From Planctomycetota bacterium (GTDB lineage: Bacteria > Planctomycetota > PLA2): a stretch of 64,000 bases of DNA. A program made the position numbers and the translations under genes. The notes beneath the pieces were generated by a model. That model searched no databases. It had not been told where the DNA came from and was given only the letters and a program-made list of their open reading frames with translations. The stretch lies in NCBI GenBank assembly GCA_021776785.1, contig JAJFFF010000024.1:84526-148525 (forward strand), in the 5' to 3' direction. Shown in pieces: positions 26,130 through 35,044 of this stretch (the stretch's first letter is position 1; each line of letters opens with the position of its first letter).

Positions 26130-27173
26130 GTGAGCACGATCAAGCGGTGGTGGAGCGAGCGCGTCCCGATCTCCGGCGACGAGATCCGGGCGATGACGAA
26201 CGAACCCGTTCCGCATCACATCAAGCATTGGTGGTTTTGTCTCGGCGGAACACCCGCGTACCTGTTTTTGGTCCAGATCATCACGGGCATCTTGCTCGCG
26301 ATTTATTACCAACCGACCTCGCAGGGCGCGTACGAATCCGTGCGCTACATCACCGAAGAGGCGCGTTTCGGTTGGTACATCCGGTCCGTACACAAGTGGG
26401 CGGCGACGTTCATGGTCGCCGCCGTGATCCTGCACCAGATGCGTGTCTTCTTTACGGGTGCGTATCGCAAGCCGCGCGAACTCAACTGGATCATCGGTAT
26501 GTTCCTGCTCGTGTGCACGCTTGTTGTCGGGTTCACCGGCTACAGCCTTGTGTTCGAGCAGCTGAGTTACTGGGGCGCCACGGTCGGCGGCAACATCACC
26601 GAATCCGTGCCGGTCATCGGACCGTGGATGAAGCGTCTTCTCCTCGGCGGCGACTCATACAACGAGCACACGCTCAGTCGCTTCTTCATTTTGCACGCCG
26701 CCGTACTGCCGACGATCATGGTGCTACTCATCGTGATCCACATCTCGTTGATTCGCATGCACGGCATCTCCGACTTGCGTTTTCGCGGGGACGAGAGCGG
26801 GAAGAAGTTTAACTTCTTTCCCGATCACGCGATGACCGAGCTCATGCTCGGACTTGTGCTGATGATCGTTTTGTCCGCGCTGGCGACGATCTTTCCGGCG
26901 TCGCTGGGTGCTCCCGCGGATCCATTGACCACGCCCGAAGTGATCAAGCCGGAGTGGTTTTTCTACGTGACGTTTCGCTGGCTGAAGCTCTTTCCGGGCA
27001 CGGCTGCGGTGCTCTCCATGGGCTTCATCGTTTTCGTCATGTTTTTGTGGCCGTTCATCGACGGTTGGGTTCGACGGCGCAAGCCGGGTTCCGAATTCAG
27101 CGTCATCGTCGGCATCCTGGCGGTGTTCGCCATCATCGGACTGACCATTTGGGAGGCGCTCGTCGCGCACTAG
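26130..27173 (+). CDS. Cytochrome b (b6-type, with subunit IV fused)
   Basis: A 347-residue membrane protein starting at GTG directly after the Rieske stop. Heme b ligands are H88/H102 in one helix and H189/H204 in another; the 15-residue step in the second pair is the b6f pattern (bc1 has 14). Cys37 in FCLGG aligns with the b6 Cys that covalently binds the extra heme ci. The C-terminal half contains subunit IV-like helices with PEWF at 274-277 in place of the Qo motif PEWY. It is thus a b6 plus subunit IV fusion. With the Rieske protein it should oxidise quinol and feed the downstream hemes. Confidence 0.93.
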   Translation: MSTIKRWWSERVPISGDEIRAMTNEPVPHHIKHWWFCLGGTPAYLFLVQIITGILLAIYYQPTSQGAYESVRYITEEARFGWYIRSVHKWAATFMVAAVILHQMRVFFTGAYRKPRELNWIIGMFLLVCTLVVGFTGYSLVFEQLSYWGATVGGNITESVPVIGPWMKRLLLGGDSYNEHTLSRFFILHAAVLPTIMVLLIVIHISLIRMHGISDLRFRGDESGKKFNFFPDHAMTELMLGLVLMIVLSALATIFPASLGAPADPLTTPEVIKPEWFFYVTFRWLKLFPGTAAVLSMGFIVFVMFLWPFIDGWVRRRKPGSEFSVIVGILAVFAIIGLTIWEALVAH

Positions 27174-27180
27174 AGAAACT

Positions 27181-28782
27181 ATGAGTCTCGAAGCGAAAAA
27201 AATCGTCATCGTGGTCTTGAGTCTTTTGTTCTTGGGCTCGTTGATCCTCGTCCAGTACGAAGAGATCAACCGCCGCGAGCGCGAGACCGGGCAGGCCGGC
27301 GCTCACGTCGAAGTGCCTGAGTCGTCCAAGCAGTGCGTGGACTGTCACGGGCAATCCACGCCGGGCATCATCAGCCACTGGCAGGGCAGCACCCACGCCG
27401 CAAAAGGCGTGGGTTGTGTTGAGTGTCACCAAGCGAAAGAAACCGACCCCGACGCGTTCGCTCACTACGGCGCCACGATCGCGACGGTCGTTACGCCGCT
27501 TGACTGTTCGAAGTGTCACCCCACCGAGTTCACGGAGTTTCAACGCAGCCATCACGCCAAGGCGGGCAACATTTTAGCTTCGCTGGACAACCGGCTCGCC
27601 GAAGTTGTCGAAGGCTTTCGCGATCCCGACACCGGCGGGCACACGTTTAACCCGCACTCGCCGCAGCCGGGACGACCCGACATGAAGAGCGTCAACGGAC
27701 TCGCGAGCGCGATGGTCGGGTGCCTGCAGTGCCACGGCAGCAAGGTGGCGTTGCTCGCGTCGGATGGAACGTCGATCACCCACACCGATCTTGCGCCCGA
27801 CAAGGATGGGAAGCCGACCAACCTCGACGCCGTCGGCAAGATTCAACGGGGCCCGGACGGACGTCCAGTGTTTGACCCCAACACGTGGCCGAACACGGGT
27901 ATCGGCCGTTTGAATCTGGACGGTTCGAAGGGTTCGTGCAGCGCTTGTCACTCCCGTCACGACTTTTCGCCGCGGCGCGCACGCCAACCCGAAAACTGCG
28001 GGAAGTGCCACCTCGGGCCCGATCACCCGCAAAAAGAGATCTACGAGGAGAGCAAACACGGCGTCGCGTACCGCGATCTCAAGGGCAAGATGAATCTCGA
28101 CTCCCACAAGTGGGTGTTGGGGAAGGACTACAACGCCGCGCCGACGTGCGCGACGTGTCACATGTCCGGCCATCTCCGCAATGACGGCAAGGTCACGCAC
28201 GATCCGGGTCTGCGCATCAGCTGGACCAACCGGCCGCCGGTCAGCATGGTGATGGATACTGACGCCGATCACAAAGTGATTACGGAAACCGATCCGACGA
28301 AGCGTCGTGCCCTGATCCACGACTCGTGGCAAAAGAAACGCCAGCGGATGCAGGACGTGTGCTCGCACTGTCACACGCCGAGTTATGTCGAGGCGTTCTA
28401 CAAGCAGTACGACGACTTCGTCATGCTCTACAACGAGAAGTTCGGCAAGCCGGGCAAGGCGATCATGGGCGCGTTGTGGAAACAGAAGTTGATCACCAAG
28501 GCACAGTTCGATGAAGAGATCGAGTGGACTTGGTTCTATCTCTGGCACCACGAAGGCCGGCGGGCTCGACACGGCGCCTCGATGATGGCGCCCGACTACG
28601 CGCATTGGCACGGCATGTATGAAGTCGCGGAGCGTTTCTACATGGAGCTCATTCCCCAGGCGCGTGAAATTTGCGAGCACGCCAAGAAGAACGGCCACGC
28701 GGCCCAGGCGGAAGCCGCGCTGCGTGTGATCGACGAGATCATGACGCGCCCCGAACACAAGTGGAAGGGAGAAGCGAAATGA
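27181..28782 (+). CDS. Membrane-anchored octaheme cytochrome c, hydroxylamine oxidoreductase-like
   Basis: A 533-residue protein with an N-terminal signal-anchor (about 8-25) and eight CxxCH sites: CVDCH (52-56), CVECH, CSKCH, CLQCH, CSACH, CGKCH, CATCH and CSHCH. The C-terminal part has HEGRRARHGASMMAPDYAHWHGMYE-type sequence (split: EGRRARHGASMM and YAHWHGMYE), which matches HAO-family octahemes. HAO relatives oxidise hydroxylamine or, when run in reverse, reduce nitrite. Whether the catalytic heme has the Tyr crosslink of oxidative HAO cannot be told by eye. It sits between cytochrome b and napA, so it should act on the nitrite that NapA makes. Confidence 0.88.
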   Translation: MSLEAKKIVIVVLSLLFLGSLILVQYEEINRRERETGQAGAHVEVPESSKQCVDCHGQSTPGIISHWQGSTHAAKGVGCVECHQAKETDPDAFAHYGATIATVVTPLDCSKCHPTEFTEFQRSHHAKAGNILASLDNRLAEVVEGFRDPDTGGHTFNPHSPQPGRPDMKSVNGLASAMVGCLQCHGSKVALLASDGTSITHTDLAPDKDGKPTNLDAVGKIQRGPDGRPVFDPNTWPNTGIGRLNLDGSKGSCSACHSRHDFSPRRARQPENCGKCHLGPDHPQKEIYEESKHGVAYRDLKGKMNLDSHKWVLGKDYNAAPTCATCHMSGHLRNDGKVTHDPGLRISWTNRPPVSMVMDTDADHKVITETDPTKRRALIHDSWQKKRQRMQDVCSHCHTPSYVEAFYKQYDDFVMLYNEKFGKPGKAIMGALWKQKLITKAQFDEEIEWTWFYLWHHEGRRARHGASMMAPDYAHWHGMYEVAERFYMELIPQAREICEHAKKNGHAAQAEAALRVIDEIMTRPEHKWKGEAK

Positions 28783-31136
28783 GCGACGGAGCGGGACGCC
28801 GGACGTTTCTGAAGACGCTCGCCGCTGGCTCCGTCGTTGCGGCGTTTGGTTGCGACAGCAAAAGAGCAGAGCAGTTGGCGGACCAAGCAGTGCCCGCGGG
28901 GATCGATCCCTCGGAACTCAATTGGGGTAAGGCACCGTGCCGGTTTTGCGGAACCGGATGCGGCGTCGAAGTGGGCGTGCACAAGGGGCGTGCGGTCGCC
29001 GTGCGCGGCGACGAGAAGAGCCCCGTGAACAAAGGGCTCTTGTGCGTGAAGGGCTACCACCTGCCTGGATTCTTGTATGGCAAGGACCGCTTGACGCATC
29101 CGCTGCGCCGCCAGCCCGACGGTTCGTATCAGAAGATTTCGTGGGACGCCGCACTCGACTTGATCGCCGAAAAGTACGGCGCGGCTTTGGATGACCACGG
29201 ACCCGACGCCGTCTCGATCTACGGATCCGGACAATGGACCGTGTTCGATGGTTACGCCGCGCTCAAGTGGATCAAGGGCGGAATGAGGTCCAACAACCTC
29301 GAGCCCAATGCGCGCCTCTGCATGGCGAGCGCCGTGATGGGTTTCATGACCCAGTTTCAAAGCGACGAGCCGATGGGTTGCTATGACGACATCGAGCTGA
29401 CCGACGACATCGTGCTCTGGGGTCACAACGCGGCCGAGATGCACCCGGTGCTGTACAGCCGCATGCTGGAGGCCAAGCGGAAGCGGCCGACGATGCGCAT
29501 CATCGACTTGGGTACGCGCCGGACACCGACGTCGGACTACGCCGACGTGTACATCGAGTTTCGCCCCGGCTCCGATCTCGCGATCGCCAACGGCATTCTG
29601 TATCTGATGCTAAAGAACGGCGACTTCGACAAGGCGTTCATCGACAAGCATGTCGTGTTCATGCGCGGGATCGAGGACGTTGACGAGATCGGCTACGGAT
29701 GCTTTGGAGATCAGGCGGAGCGGTACACGTTTAAGGACAAGGGCCGCCGGTCGAACATCGACGAGCTGCGGACGTTTCTCGCGGACTACACGCCCGAGAA
29801 AGTGTCCGCGATCTCCGGTGTTCCCGTGGCGCAGATTGAGCTGCTCGCCAAGATCTACGGCGACTCGAGCCGCAACACGCTCAGCACGTGGTGCATGGGC
29901 GTGAACCAACACTATCGCGGCACGTGGATGAACAATCTCATCACGAACTTGCACCTTGTCACCGGCAAGATATGCAAGCCGGGGTCGAATCCGTTCTCCA
30001 TGACCGGACAACCGTCCGCGTGCGGAACCGCGCGCGAAGTCGGAACGCTGTGCAACCGTTTGCCCGCTGACATGCTCGTCACCAAGCCGGAGCACCGCGC
30101 CAAGTGCGAGAAAGCGTGGGGGCTCAAGCCGGGAACGATTCCTTCCAAAGTCGGCTACCACACGATGGACCTGTTTCGTGCGTGGACGCGTGGCGACGTC
30201 AAGGTGATGTGGGTGCAAGTCACGAACCCGTGGCAGACCATCCCCAATCTCGACCGCATCGGCAGGAACTGGAAAGACGACCAGTTCCTCGTCGTTTCCG
30301 AGATCTACCCGACCGTTACGTCCGCTGTTGCGGACTTGATTTTGCCGTCCGCGGCGTGGATCGAGCGCGAGGGCGTGTTCGGCAACTCCGAACGCCGCAC
30401 GCAGCAGTGGAACCAACTCGTCGCGCCGCCGGGTGAAGCCAAAGAAGACGCGTGGCAGATCATCGAGGTTGCCAAGCGCATGAACATGGGGCACCTGTTC
30501 CCGTACACCGATGACAACTGGCATGAGGAGATGTACGAGGAGTACCGCTCCCTTGGCCTCGGCACCGGTAAGGATCTCGCGTCCTATGAGCAGCTCCGGG
30601 GCGCGCGCGGGTTGCGTTGGCCTGTGGTCGATGGAAAGGAAACGCGCTACCGCTACACCGCGGGGCACGACCCCTACGTCAAAAAAGACGACGTCCATTT
30701 CTACAAGGCCAAAAAGTATGGCGAGAAGGCGGCGTTTTGGTTGCGCCCGTATCACGCGCCTCCCGAGGAGCCCGACAAGGACTTCCCGTTCTGGTTGTGT
30801 ACAGGCCGCGTGCTTGAACACTGGCACACGGGAACGATGACGCGTCGCATCAAGGAGCTGCACCAAGCCGTGCCGAGTGCTTACGTGGAGATGAACCCGG
30901 CCGATGCAACCGCTCTGGGCTGCAGCGAAGGAGATGTCGTGCGCCTCAAGAGTCGGCGCGGCGAACTGGACCTATCCGTCGTAACGCGCGGGCGGGGGCG
31001 CCCGCCGCGCGGCAGTGTATTCGTCCCGTTTTTCGACGAGGGTCGTCTCATCAATCGCCTCACGCTGGACTCGATGTGCAACATCAGCAAGGAACCGGAC
31101 TACAAGAAATGCGCTGTCAGCATCGAGCGCGTCTAA
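28779..31136 (+). CDS. napA: Periplasmic nitrate reductase, molybdopterin subunit
   Basis: A 785-residue enzyme. ATG 28779 overlaps the upstream stop (ATGA). An RRTFLK twin-Arg signal leads to AAFGC, so it may be a Tat lipoprotein. The [4Fe-4S] ligands are C54, C57, C61 and C89 in CRFCGTGC and LLCVKG. The Mo ligand is Cys181 in RLCMASAVMGF. GFNQH-like GVNQHYRGTWMNN and FSMTGQPSACGTAREVGT are NapA signatures. Cofactor-contact segments PADM and GTMTRR are also present. NapA reduces nitrate to nitrite. No napC, napD, napF or napG is adjacent, so electrons likely come from the Rieske/b complex instead. Confidence 0.95.
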   Translation: MSDGAGRRTFLKTLAAGSVVAAFGCDSKRAEQLADQAVPAGIDPSELNWGKAPCRFCGTGCGVEVGVHKGRAVAVRGDEKSPVNKGLLCVKGYHLPGFLYGKDRLTHPLRRQPDGSYQKISWDAALDLIAEKYGAALDDHGPDAVSIYGSGQWTVFDGYAALKWIKGGMRSNNLEPNARLCMASAVMGFMTQFQSDEPMGCYDDIELTDDIVLWGHNAAEMHPVLYSRMLEAKRKRPTMRIIDLGTRRTPTSDYADVYIEFRPGSDLAIANGILYLMLKNGDFDKAFIDKHVVFMRGIEDVDEIGYGCFGDQAERYTFKDKGRRSNIDELRTFLADYTPEKVSAISGVPVAQIELLAKIYGDSSRNTLSTWCMGVNQHYRGTWMNNLITNLHLVTGKICKPGSNPFSMTGQPSACGTAREVGTLCNRLPADMLVTKPEHRAKCEKAWGLKPGTIPSKVGYHTMDLFRAWTRGDVKVMWVQVTNPWQTIPNLDRIGRNWKDDQFLVVSEIYPTVTSAVADLILPSAAWIEREGVFGNSERRTQQWNQLVAPPGEAKEDAWQIIEVAKRMNMGHLFPYTDDNWHEEMYEEYRSLGLGTGKDLASYEQLRGARGLRWPVVDGKETRYRYTAGHDPYVKKDDVHFYKAKKYGEKAAFWLRPYHAPPEEPDKDFPFWLCTGRVLEHWHTGTMTRRIKELHQAVPSAYVEMNPADATALGCSEGDVVRLKSRRGELDLSVVTRGRGRPPRGSVFVPFFDEGRLINRLTLDSMCNISKEPDYKKCAVSIERV

Positions 31137-31675
31137 CGCTGGCGCTTCTCGTCTGCACGGCGGCGTGCGGCAACTCGGAACGCAGCGCGAACGGCGTCGC
31201 CTCCAAGAGTGCGGCGCACGTGCGTGCGGAGCGGCGCGCGTACGATGGCGCGCCGCCCGTGATTCCCCACGATGTGTTTTCGGCGAACTGCACCGCGTGT
31301 CACAACGAGAAGGGCCTTTTGGTCCCGGGGGTTGGATTCGCGCCCAACATGCCGCATGCGAAGACCGTTGGCGTCGGCAAGCAGGCCCGTTGCACCCAGT
31401 GTCACGTCTATCGCAAGACGGAAGAGACGTTTCGCGACAGCCTGTTCGCAGGGCTTCATCAGGATCTTCGCAAAGGGCGTCGCCACCACGTTTTTGCGCC
31501 ACCCGTGATGCCGCACGCGACGCTCATGCGGGAAAACTGCCAGGCGTGCCACACCGGCCCCGCGGCCCGCGAAGAGATTCGATGCCGCCACCCGGAACGC
31601 ACTCGGTGTACGCAGTGCCACATGGAGCGGACGACGACGACCGAGTTTCCACCGGCGGTCCGGCGAACGGACTGA
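31109..31675 (+). CDS. Tetraheme NapB-like c-type cytochrome lipoprotein
   Basis: A 188-residue lipoprotein. ATG 31109 overlaps the napA end by 28 bp, and VCTAAC is the lipobox. Four CxxCH sites occur as two pairs: CTACH and CTQCH, then CQACH and CTQCH. The first pair is preceded by PPVIPH and has an AP-x-x-PH between the hemes, which is the NapB core. The second pair has PPVMPH, RENCQACH and HPERTRCTQCH, a related but shorter core, so the gene looks like a duplicated NapB. It should hand electrons to NapA from the octaheme or the Rieske protein. Confidence 0.8.
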   Translation: MRCQHRARLTLALLVCTAACGNSERSANGVASKSAAHVRAERRAYDGAPPVIPHDVFSANCTACHNEKGLLVPGVGFAPNMPHAKTVGVGKQARCTQCHVYRKTEETFRDSLFAGLHQDLRKGRRHHVFAPPVMPHATLMRENCQACHTGPAAREEIRCRHPERTRCTQCHMERTTTTEFPPAVRRTD

Positions 31676-31686
31676 ATCCGGCTGAG

Positions 31687-32649
31687 CTACCTTCGGAACT
31701 CGGGTTCTGAATCTTCCAAGAGCGCGGTGGGAACGACCAGCACCGGGCCTCGCGCATGACGCACAACGGACTCGGCGACACTGCCCATCGTCAACCGGTC
31801 CAATCCTGTGCGCCCATGCGTGCCCATCAAAATCAGGTCTGGTTTCGCCTTCTCTTCAAACTGCAAAATCTCTTGCGCGGGCCTGCCGGTGGCCACGAGC
31901 GGCGCTTGCTTGCCCGCTTTTCGAACTCGCGTACCGAGGCGTTCGAGCTCGCGCGTGCTCCACTCTTCGGCGATTTTTATGCTTTCTTGGGGCGCCGTCA
32001 TCGGCGTGCCGTAGAGCCCGTAGTCGGTCACCGCTTCCACGACGTGCGCAAGCGTGACTTGGCCACCGGAGCCGGCAATGACGTCGGCAACATCGGCCAA
32101 CGCGGCGGCGTGTGACGAGAGATCGAGCGTCGCGAGCACGTGCCGCATGTCGTGAAACAAGACATCCGCTTCGCCGTCGGGCGGCTGGCGCAACGTCAAC
32201 ACGGGAACCGAAGTTCCCCGCAAAACGGCGGAGGCGGTGCTGCCGACGAACGCGCGCCGCCAACCGCGCCGGCCGACGGCCGACATGCAAATCCAATCGA
32301 ACGACTCTTCGCGCGCGAGATCGCAAATAGCGTCGGCGGCGGAGTCGGCTTCGATGACCCGGAGTTCGATCGAGTTGGCCGCATCCACGCCGAGCGCGCT
32401 CGTGACAAACGCTTTTAACTTGGACTCGTTTTCTGTGCGCCTGCGCTTGAGCGCTTCGTCTCCATCCACGAATATTCCAAACGTGGCGATGGAATCCTGC
32501 ACCCAATGCGCACGCGTATCGACGTAGAGGGCGGTCAGTTCGGCGCCAAAGCGATCCACAACGCCTCGTGCTGCGGCGAGGCTGGCGTGCGAGGCCTCGG
32601 ACAGATCGACAGGAGCGAGCACGCGGGCGGGTTGAGGGGGCTGCGACAT
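31687..32649 (-). CDS. Tandem universal stress protein
   Basis: A 320-residue protein made of two UspA domains (about 10-155 and 163-308). ATG 32649 was chosen because it begins the standard Usp strand after SQPPQPARVLAPVDLS. The second domain keeps the ATP motif G-x2-G-x9-G-S (GTHGRTGLDRLTMGS); in the first, the leading Gly is Ser. It is convergent with the nitrogen operon, ending 12 bp after it, and divergent from the histidine kinase at 32844. Confidence 0.9.
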   Translation of the reverse strand: MSQPPQPARVLAPVDLSEASHASLAAARGVVDRFGAELTALYVDTRAHWVQDSIATFGIFVDGDEALKRRRTENESKLKAFVTSALGVDAANSIELRVIEADSAADAICDLAREESFDWICMSAVGRRGWRRAFVGSTASAVLRGTSVPVLTLRQPPDGEADVLFHDMRHVLATLDLSSHAAALADVADVIAGSGGQVTLAHVVEAVTDYGLYGTPMTAPQESIKIAEEWSTRELERLGTRVRKAGKQAPLVATGRPAQEILQFEEKAKPDLILMGTHGRTGLDRLTMGSVAESVVRHARGPVLVVPTALLEDSEPEFRR

Positions 32650-32843
32650 GGTGGGCAAGAGCGCAAACAAGGCTCCAACCGAGAGCGGCCGCAATACAAG
32701 AGCCCGGGCGGCGGATCGGGTGAGATCGCGCGGAGTCTCCCGCGCATCGAGACTCCCGTGTATGGGGTCTCTCCTGCATGAGGCGCGGACTATCTTCGAG
32801 TCGCGCATGCGAATGGCGGAGGGATCCGTAGAATCGGGAACTC

Positions 32844-34667
32844 ATGCACGACCCCAGCCAGTGGCACGCAAGTGCGTTTCGCGGACTTGCGGACCCGGTT
32901 GTCGTCGAAGCGGCGGACGGCATCATTCTCGATGTGAACCCAGAGGCGGAGCGTGTCTACGGCTGGGCTCGCGAAGAGTTGGTGGGGCAGTCGTACCAAG
33001 TCCTAGTGCCTCCGAACCGTCACGCATCCGCACAGGTGCAGCGCGCCGAGTGCCTCAAAGGCGTGGCGATTCGCGGTCGGCCGTGCACACGCCGCAGCCG
33101 TTCCGGCGCGACCTATCCGGTGACCGCCGACCTAACGCTTGTCGAGGACGACATTCTCGTCGTGCATACGCGCCATCTTCCGCAGTTGCTCGGGGATCAA
33201 CTCGACCTGGCCGCACGCGAGGAGCGCTACCGATCGTTGGTGCAGGCGATCTTGGACACGGCGGTCGATGCGATCTTGACGATCGACGAGTCAGGTAGCG
33301 TCGAATCGATGAATCGGGCCGCCACGCGATTGTTCCGCTATCACCCCGAAGAGGTACTCGGGCAAAACATCAAGATGCTCATGCCCTCTCCGGATCGGGA
33401 GCGCCACGATGGGTACTTAGAGCGCTACCGAGAGACGAGCGAGCCGCGCATTATCGGCGTCGGACGTGAGGTGGTTGGGCTTCGAAAAGACGGGACGACG
33501 TTTCCCTGTCATCTCGCCGTGAGTGAAGTGCACTACCAAGGACGGCGCGTGTTCGCCGGCTTTGTCCGTGACGTTTCGGAAATCCGCGCCGCGCAAAACG
33601 ACCTTCGCGCGGAGCGCGATTTCGCCGAGAGCCTGATCGACGCCGCGCAGGTCATCGTCTTGCTGCTGGATCCGAACGGCCATGTCTTGCGATTCAACCG
33701 CTACCTCGAGGAGATTACCGGGTACCGCAAGGAGGACGTGCGGGGCGGTAACTGGATGCAGGACTTCATTCCCGAGCGCGCGCGGGCACGCGTGGCCCAT
33801 GTCTTTGAGCGTGCGTTGCAGGGCCAGTCGACGGACGGCTACGTAAACGACATCGTTACGCGGGCCGGGGACGAGCGCACGATTGCGTGGTGGAACCGCG
33901 CTCTTGAAGATGAAGCCGGAAACCTCGTCGGTGTTTTGGCGGTCGGCCACGACATCACCGAGTTGCGTCGGGTCCAAGGCGAACTCGTGCAGGCGGAACG
34001 GCTTGCCGGCATCGGCGAGATGATCACGGGACTCGCGCACGAGAGCCGCAACGCGTTGCAGCGCATTCAAGCGAATCTTGAGATGTTGGAGCTCGAAATC
34101 GATGCGAACCCAAGCGCGAAGCGCTACGCGGCGCGCATCCAAGAGTCCCAAGATTACTTGTCCCATCTCTACGAGGAGGTGCGCGGGTATGCGAAGCCGG
34201 TTCAGTTGGCGCGGACGTCGTGCGATCTGCGGCGCCTCTGGCGGGCGACTTGGGCGGAGTTGTTCGGCGCCGAGGGGATGGAGCTCGTCGATGCCACGGA
34301 TGCCGTCCCGCTGATCACCGACGCCGATCCGTTTCTCGTGGGCCAGGTGTTTCGAAACCTCTTCGAAAACGCCGTAGCGGCTTGCGGCGGCCGAGGGCGT
34401 GTGCAGATCGAGGCGTTGCCGGAGCTGGAACCGGACGGCCGCCCGGGTGTGAGGCTCCGCATCGCTGATGACGGACCGGGGATTGCCGCCGAAATCCAAG
34501 GCCGCGTGTTTCAACCGTTTTTTACGACGAAGACGAAGGGAACCGGTCTCGGGCTCGCGATTGTGCGCCGTCTCATCGAGGCCCATGGCGGAACGATCGT
34601 CCCGGATCGCAGTCCGTTGGGCGGGGCCGCGTTCTTGCTGCAACTTCCGAAAGTCAATGACGCATGA
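32844..34667 (+). CDS. Soluble histidine kinase with three PAS domains
   Basis: A 607-residue protein without membrane helices. PAS domains lie at about 12-115 (LDVNPEAERVYGW), 128-250 (VESMNRAATRLFRYHPEE) and 258-375 (LRFNRYLEEITGYR). A HisKA H-box GLAHESRNAL near 395 and an ATPase with NLFENAVAA, DDGPGI, FQPFFTTK and GTGLGLAIV follow. The second PAS, with HPEEVLGQNIKMLMPSPDRE, is a FixL-like type that often binds heme and senses oxygen; heme binding is not proven here. It is coupled to the next gene by an ATGA overlap. Confidence 0.93.
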   Translation: MHDPSQWHASAFRGLADPVVVEAADGIILDVNPEAERVYGWAREELVGQSYQVLVPPNRHASAQVQRAECLKGVAIRGRPCTRRSRSGATYPVTADLTLVEDDILVVHTRHLPQLLGDQLDLAAREERYRSLVQAILDTAVDAILTIDESGSVESMNRAATRLFRYHPEEVLGQNIKMLMPSPDRERHDGYLERYRETSEPRIIGVGREVVGLRKDGTTFPCHLAVSEVHYQGRRVFAGFVRDVSEIRAAQNDLRAERDFAESLIDAAQVIVLLLDPNGHVLRFNRYLEEITGYRKEDVRGGNWMQDFIPERARARVAHVFERALQGQSTDGYVNDIVTRAGDERTIAWWNRALEDEAGNLVGVLAVGHDITELRRVQGELVQAERLAGIGEMITGLAHESRNALQRIQANLEMLELEIDANPSAKRYAARIQESQDYLSHLYEEVRGYAKPVQLARTSCDLRRLWRATWAELFGAEGMELVDATDAVPLITDADPFLVGQVFRNLFENAVAACGGRGRVQIEALPELEPDGRPGVRLRIADDGPGIAAEIQGRVFQPFFTTKTKGTGLGLAIVRRLIEAHGGTIVPDRSPLGGAAFLLQLPKVNDA

Positions 34668-35035
34668 CGCGGGCGCGCATTCTGGTGGCCGATGACGAGC
34701 CGGAGCTACAGGAGTATTTCGAGCGGATCGTGCCTCACCTCGGGCACGAACTGGTCGGCGTGGCGGCGTCCGGCGAAGAGCTCGTGTTGCTCGCGGCGCA
34801 GCTACGTCCCGACCTCATTGTCACCGACATCAAGATGGACGGGATCGATGGGCTGGAGGCCGTGGCCCGCATTCAGCGGGAGCGCGATGTTTCGGTCATC
34901 GTGATCTCTGGGTATGCTGATCGCGCGCGCGCCGACGCCGGTGCGGCGGCGCGCATTGATGCATATCTTCTGAAACCCATCAAGAAGTCCGATCTCGCCG
35001 CGGCCATTCACTCCGTCCTCCGTAGTCGGACGTAG
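34664..35035 (+). CDS. Response regulator (CheY-like)
   Basis: A 123-residue receiver with acceptor Asp in LIVTDIKMDG (about 52-60), the DDEPE acidic pocket at 10-14, ISGYAD switch and LLKPIKK. It has no output domain. Its start overlaps the kinase stop, so the pair is a two-component system adjacent to the nitrogen-respiration genes and USP proteins. Confidence 0.92.
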   Translation: MTRARILVADDEPELQEYFERIVPHLGHELVGVAASGEELVLLAAQLRPDLIVTDIKMDGIDGLEAVARIQRERDVSVIVISGYADRARADAGAAARIDAYLLKPIKKSDLAAAIHSVLRSRT

Positions 35036-35044
35036 GCGACGCGC

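Noticed and set aside
32663..32678. Sigma-54-like GG-N10-GC on the minus strand before the USP gene
   Set aside because: The implied start would leave only about 2-3 bases before the ATG at 32649.
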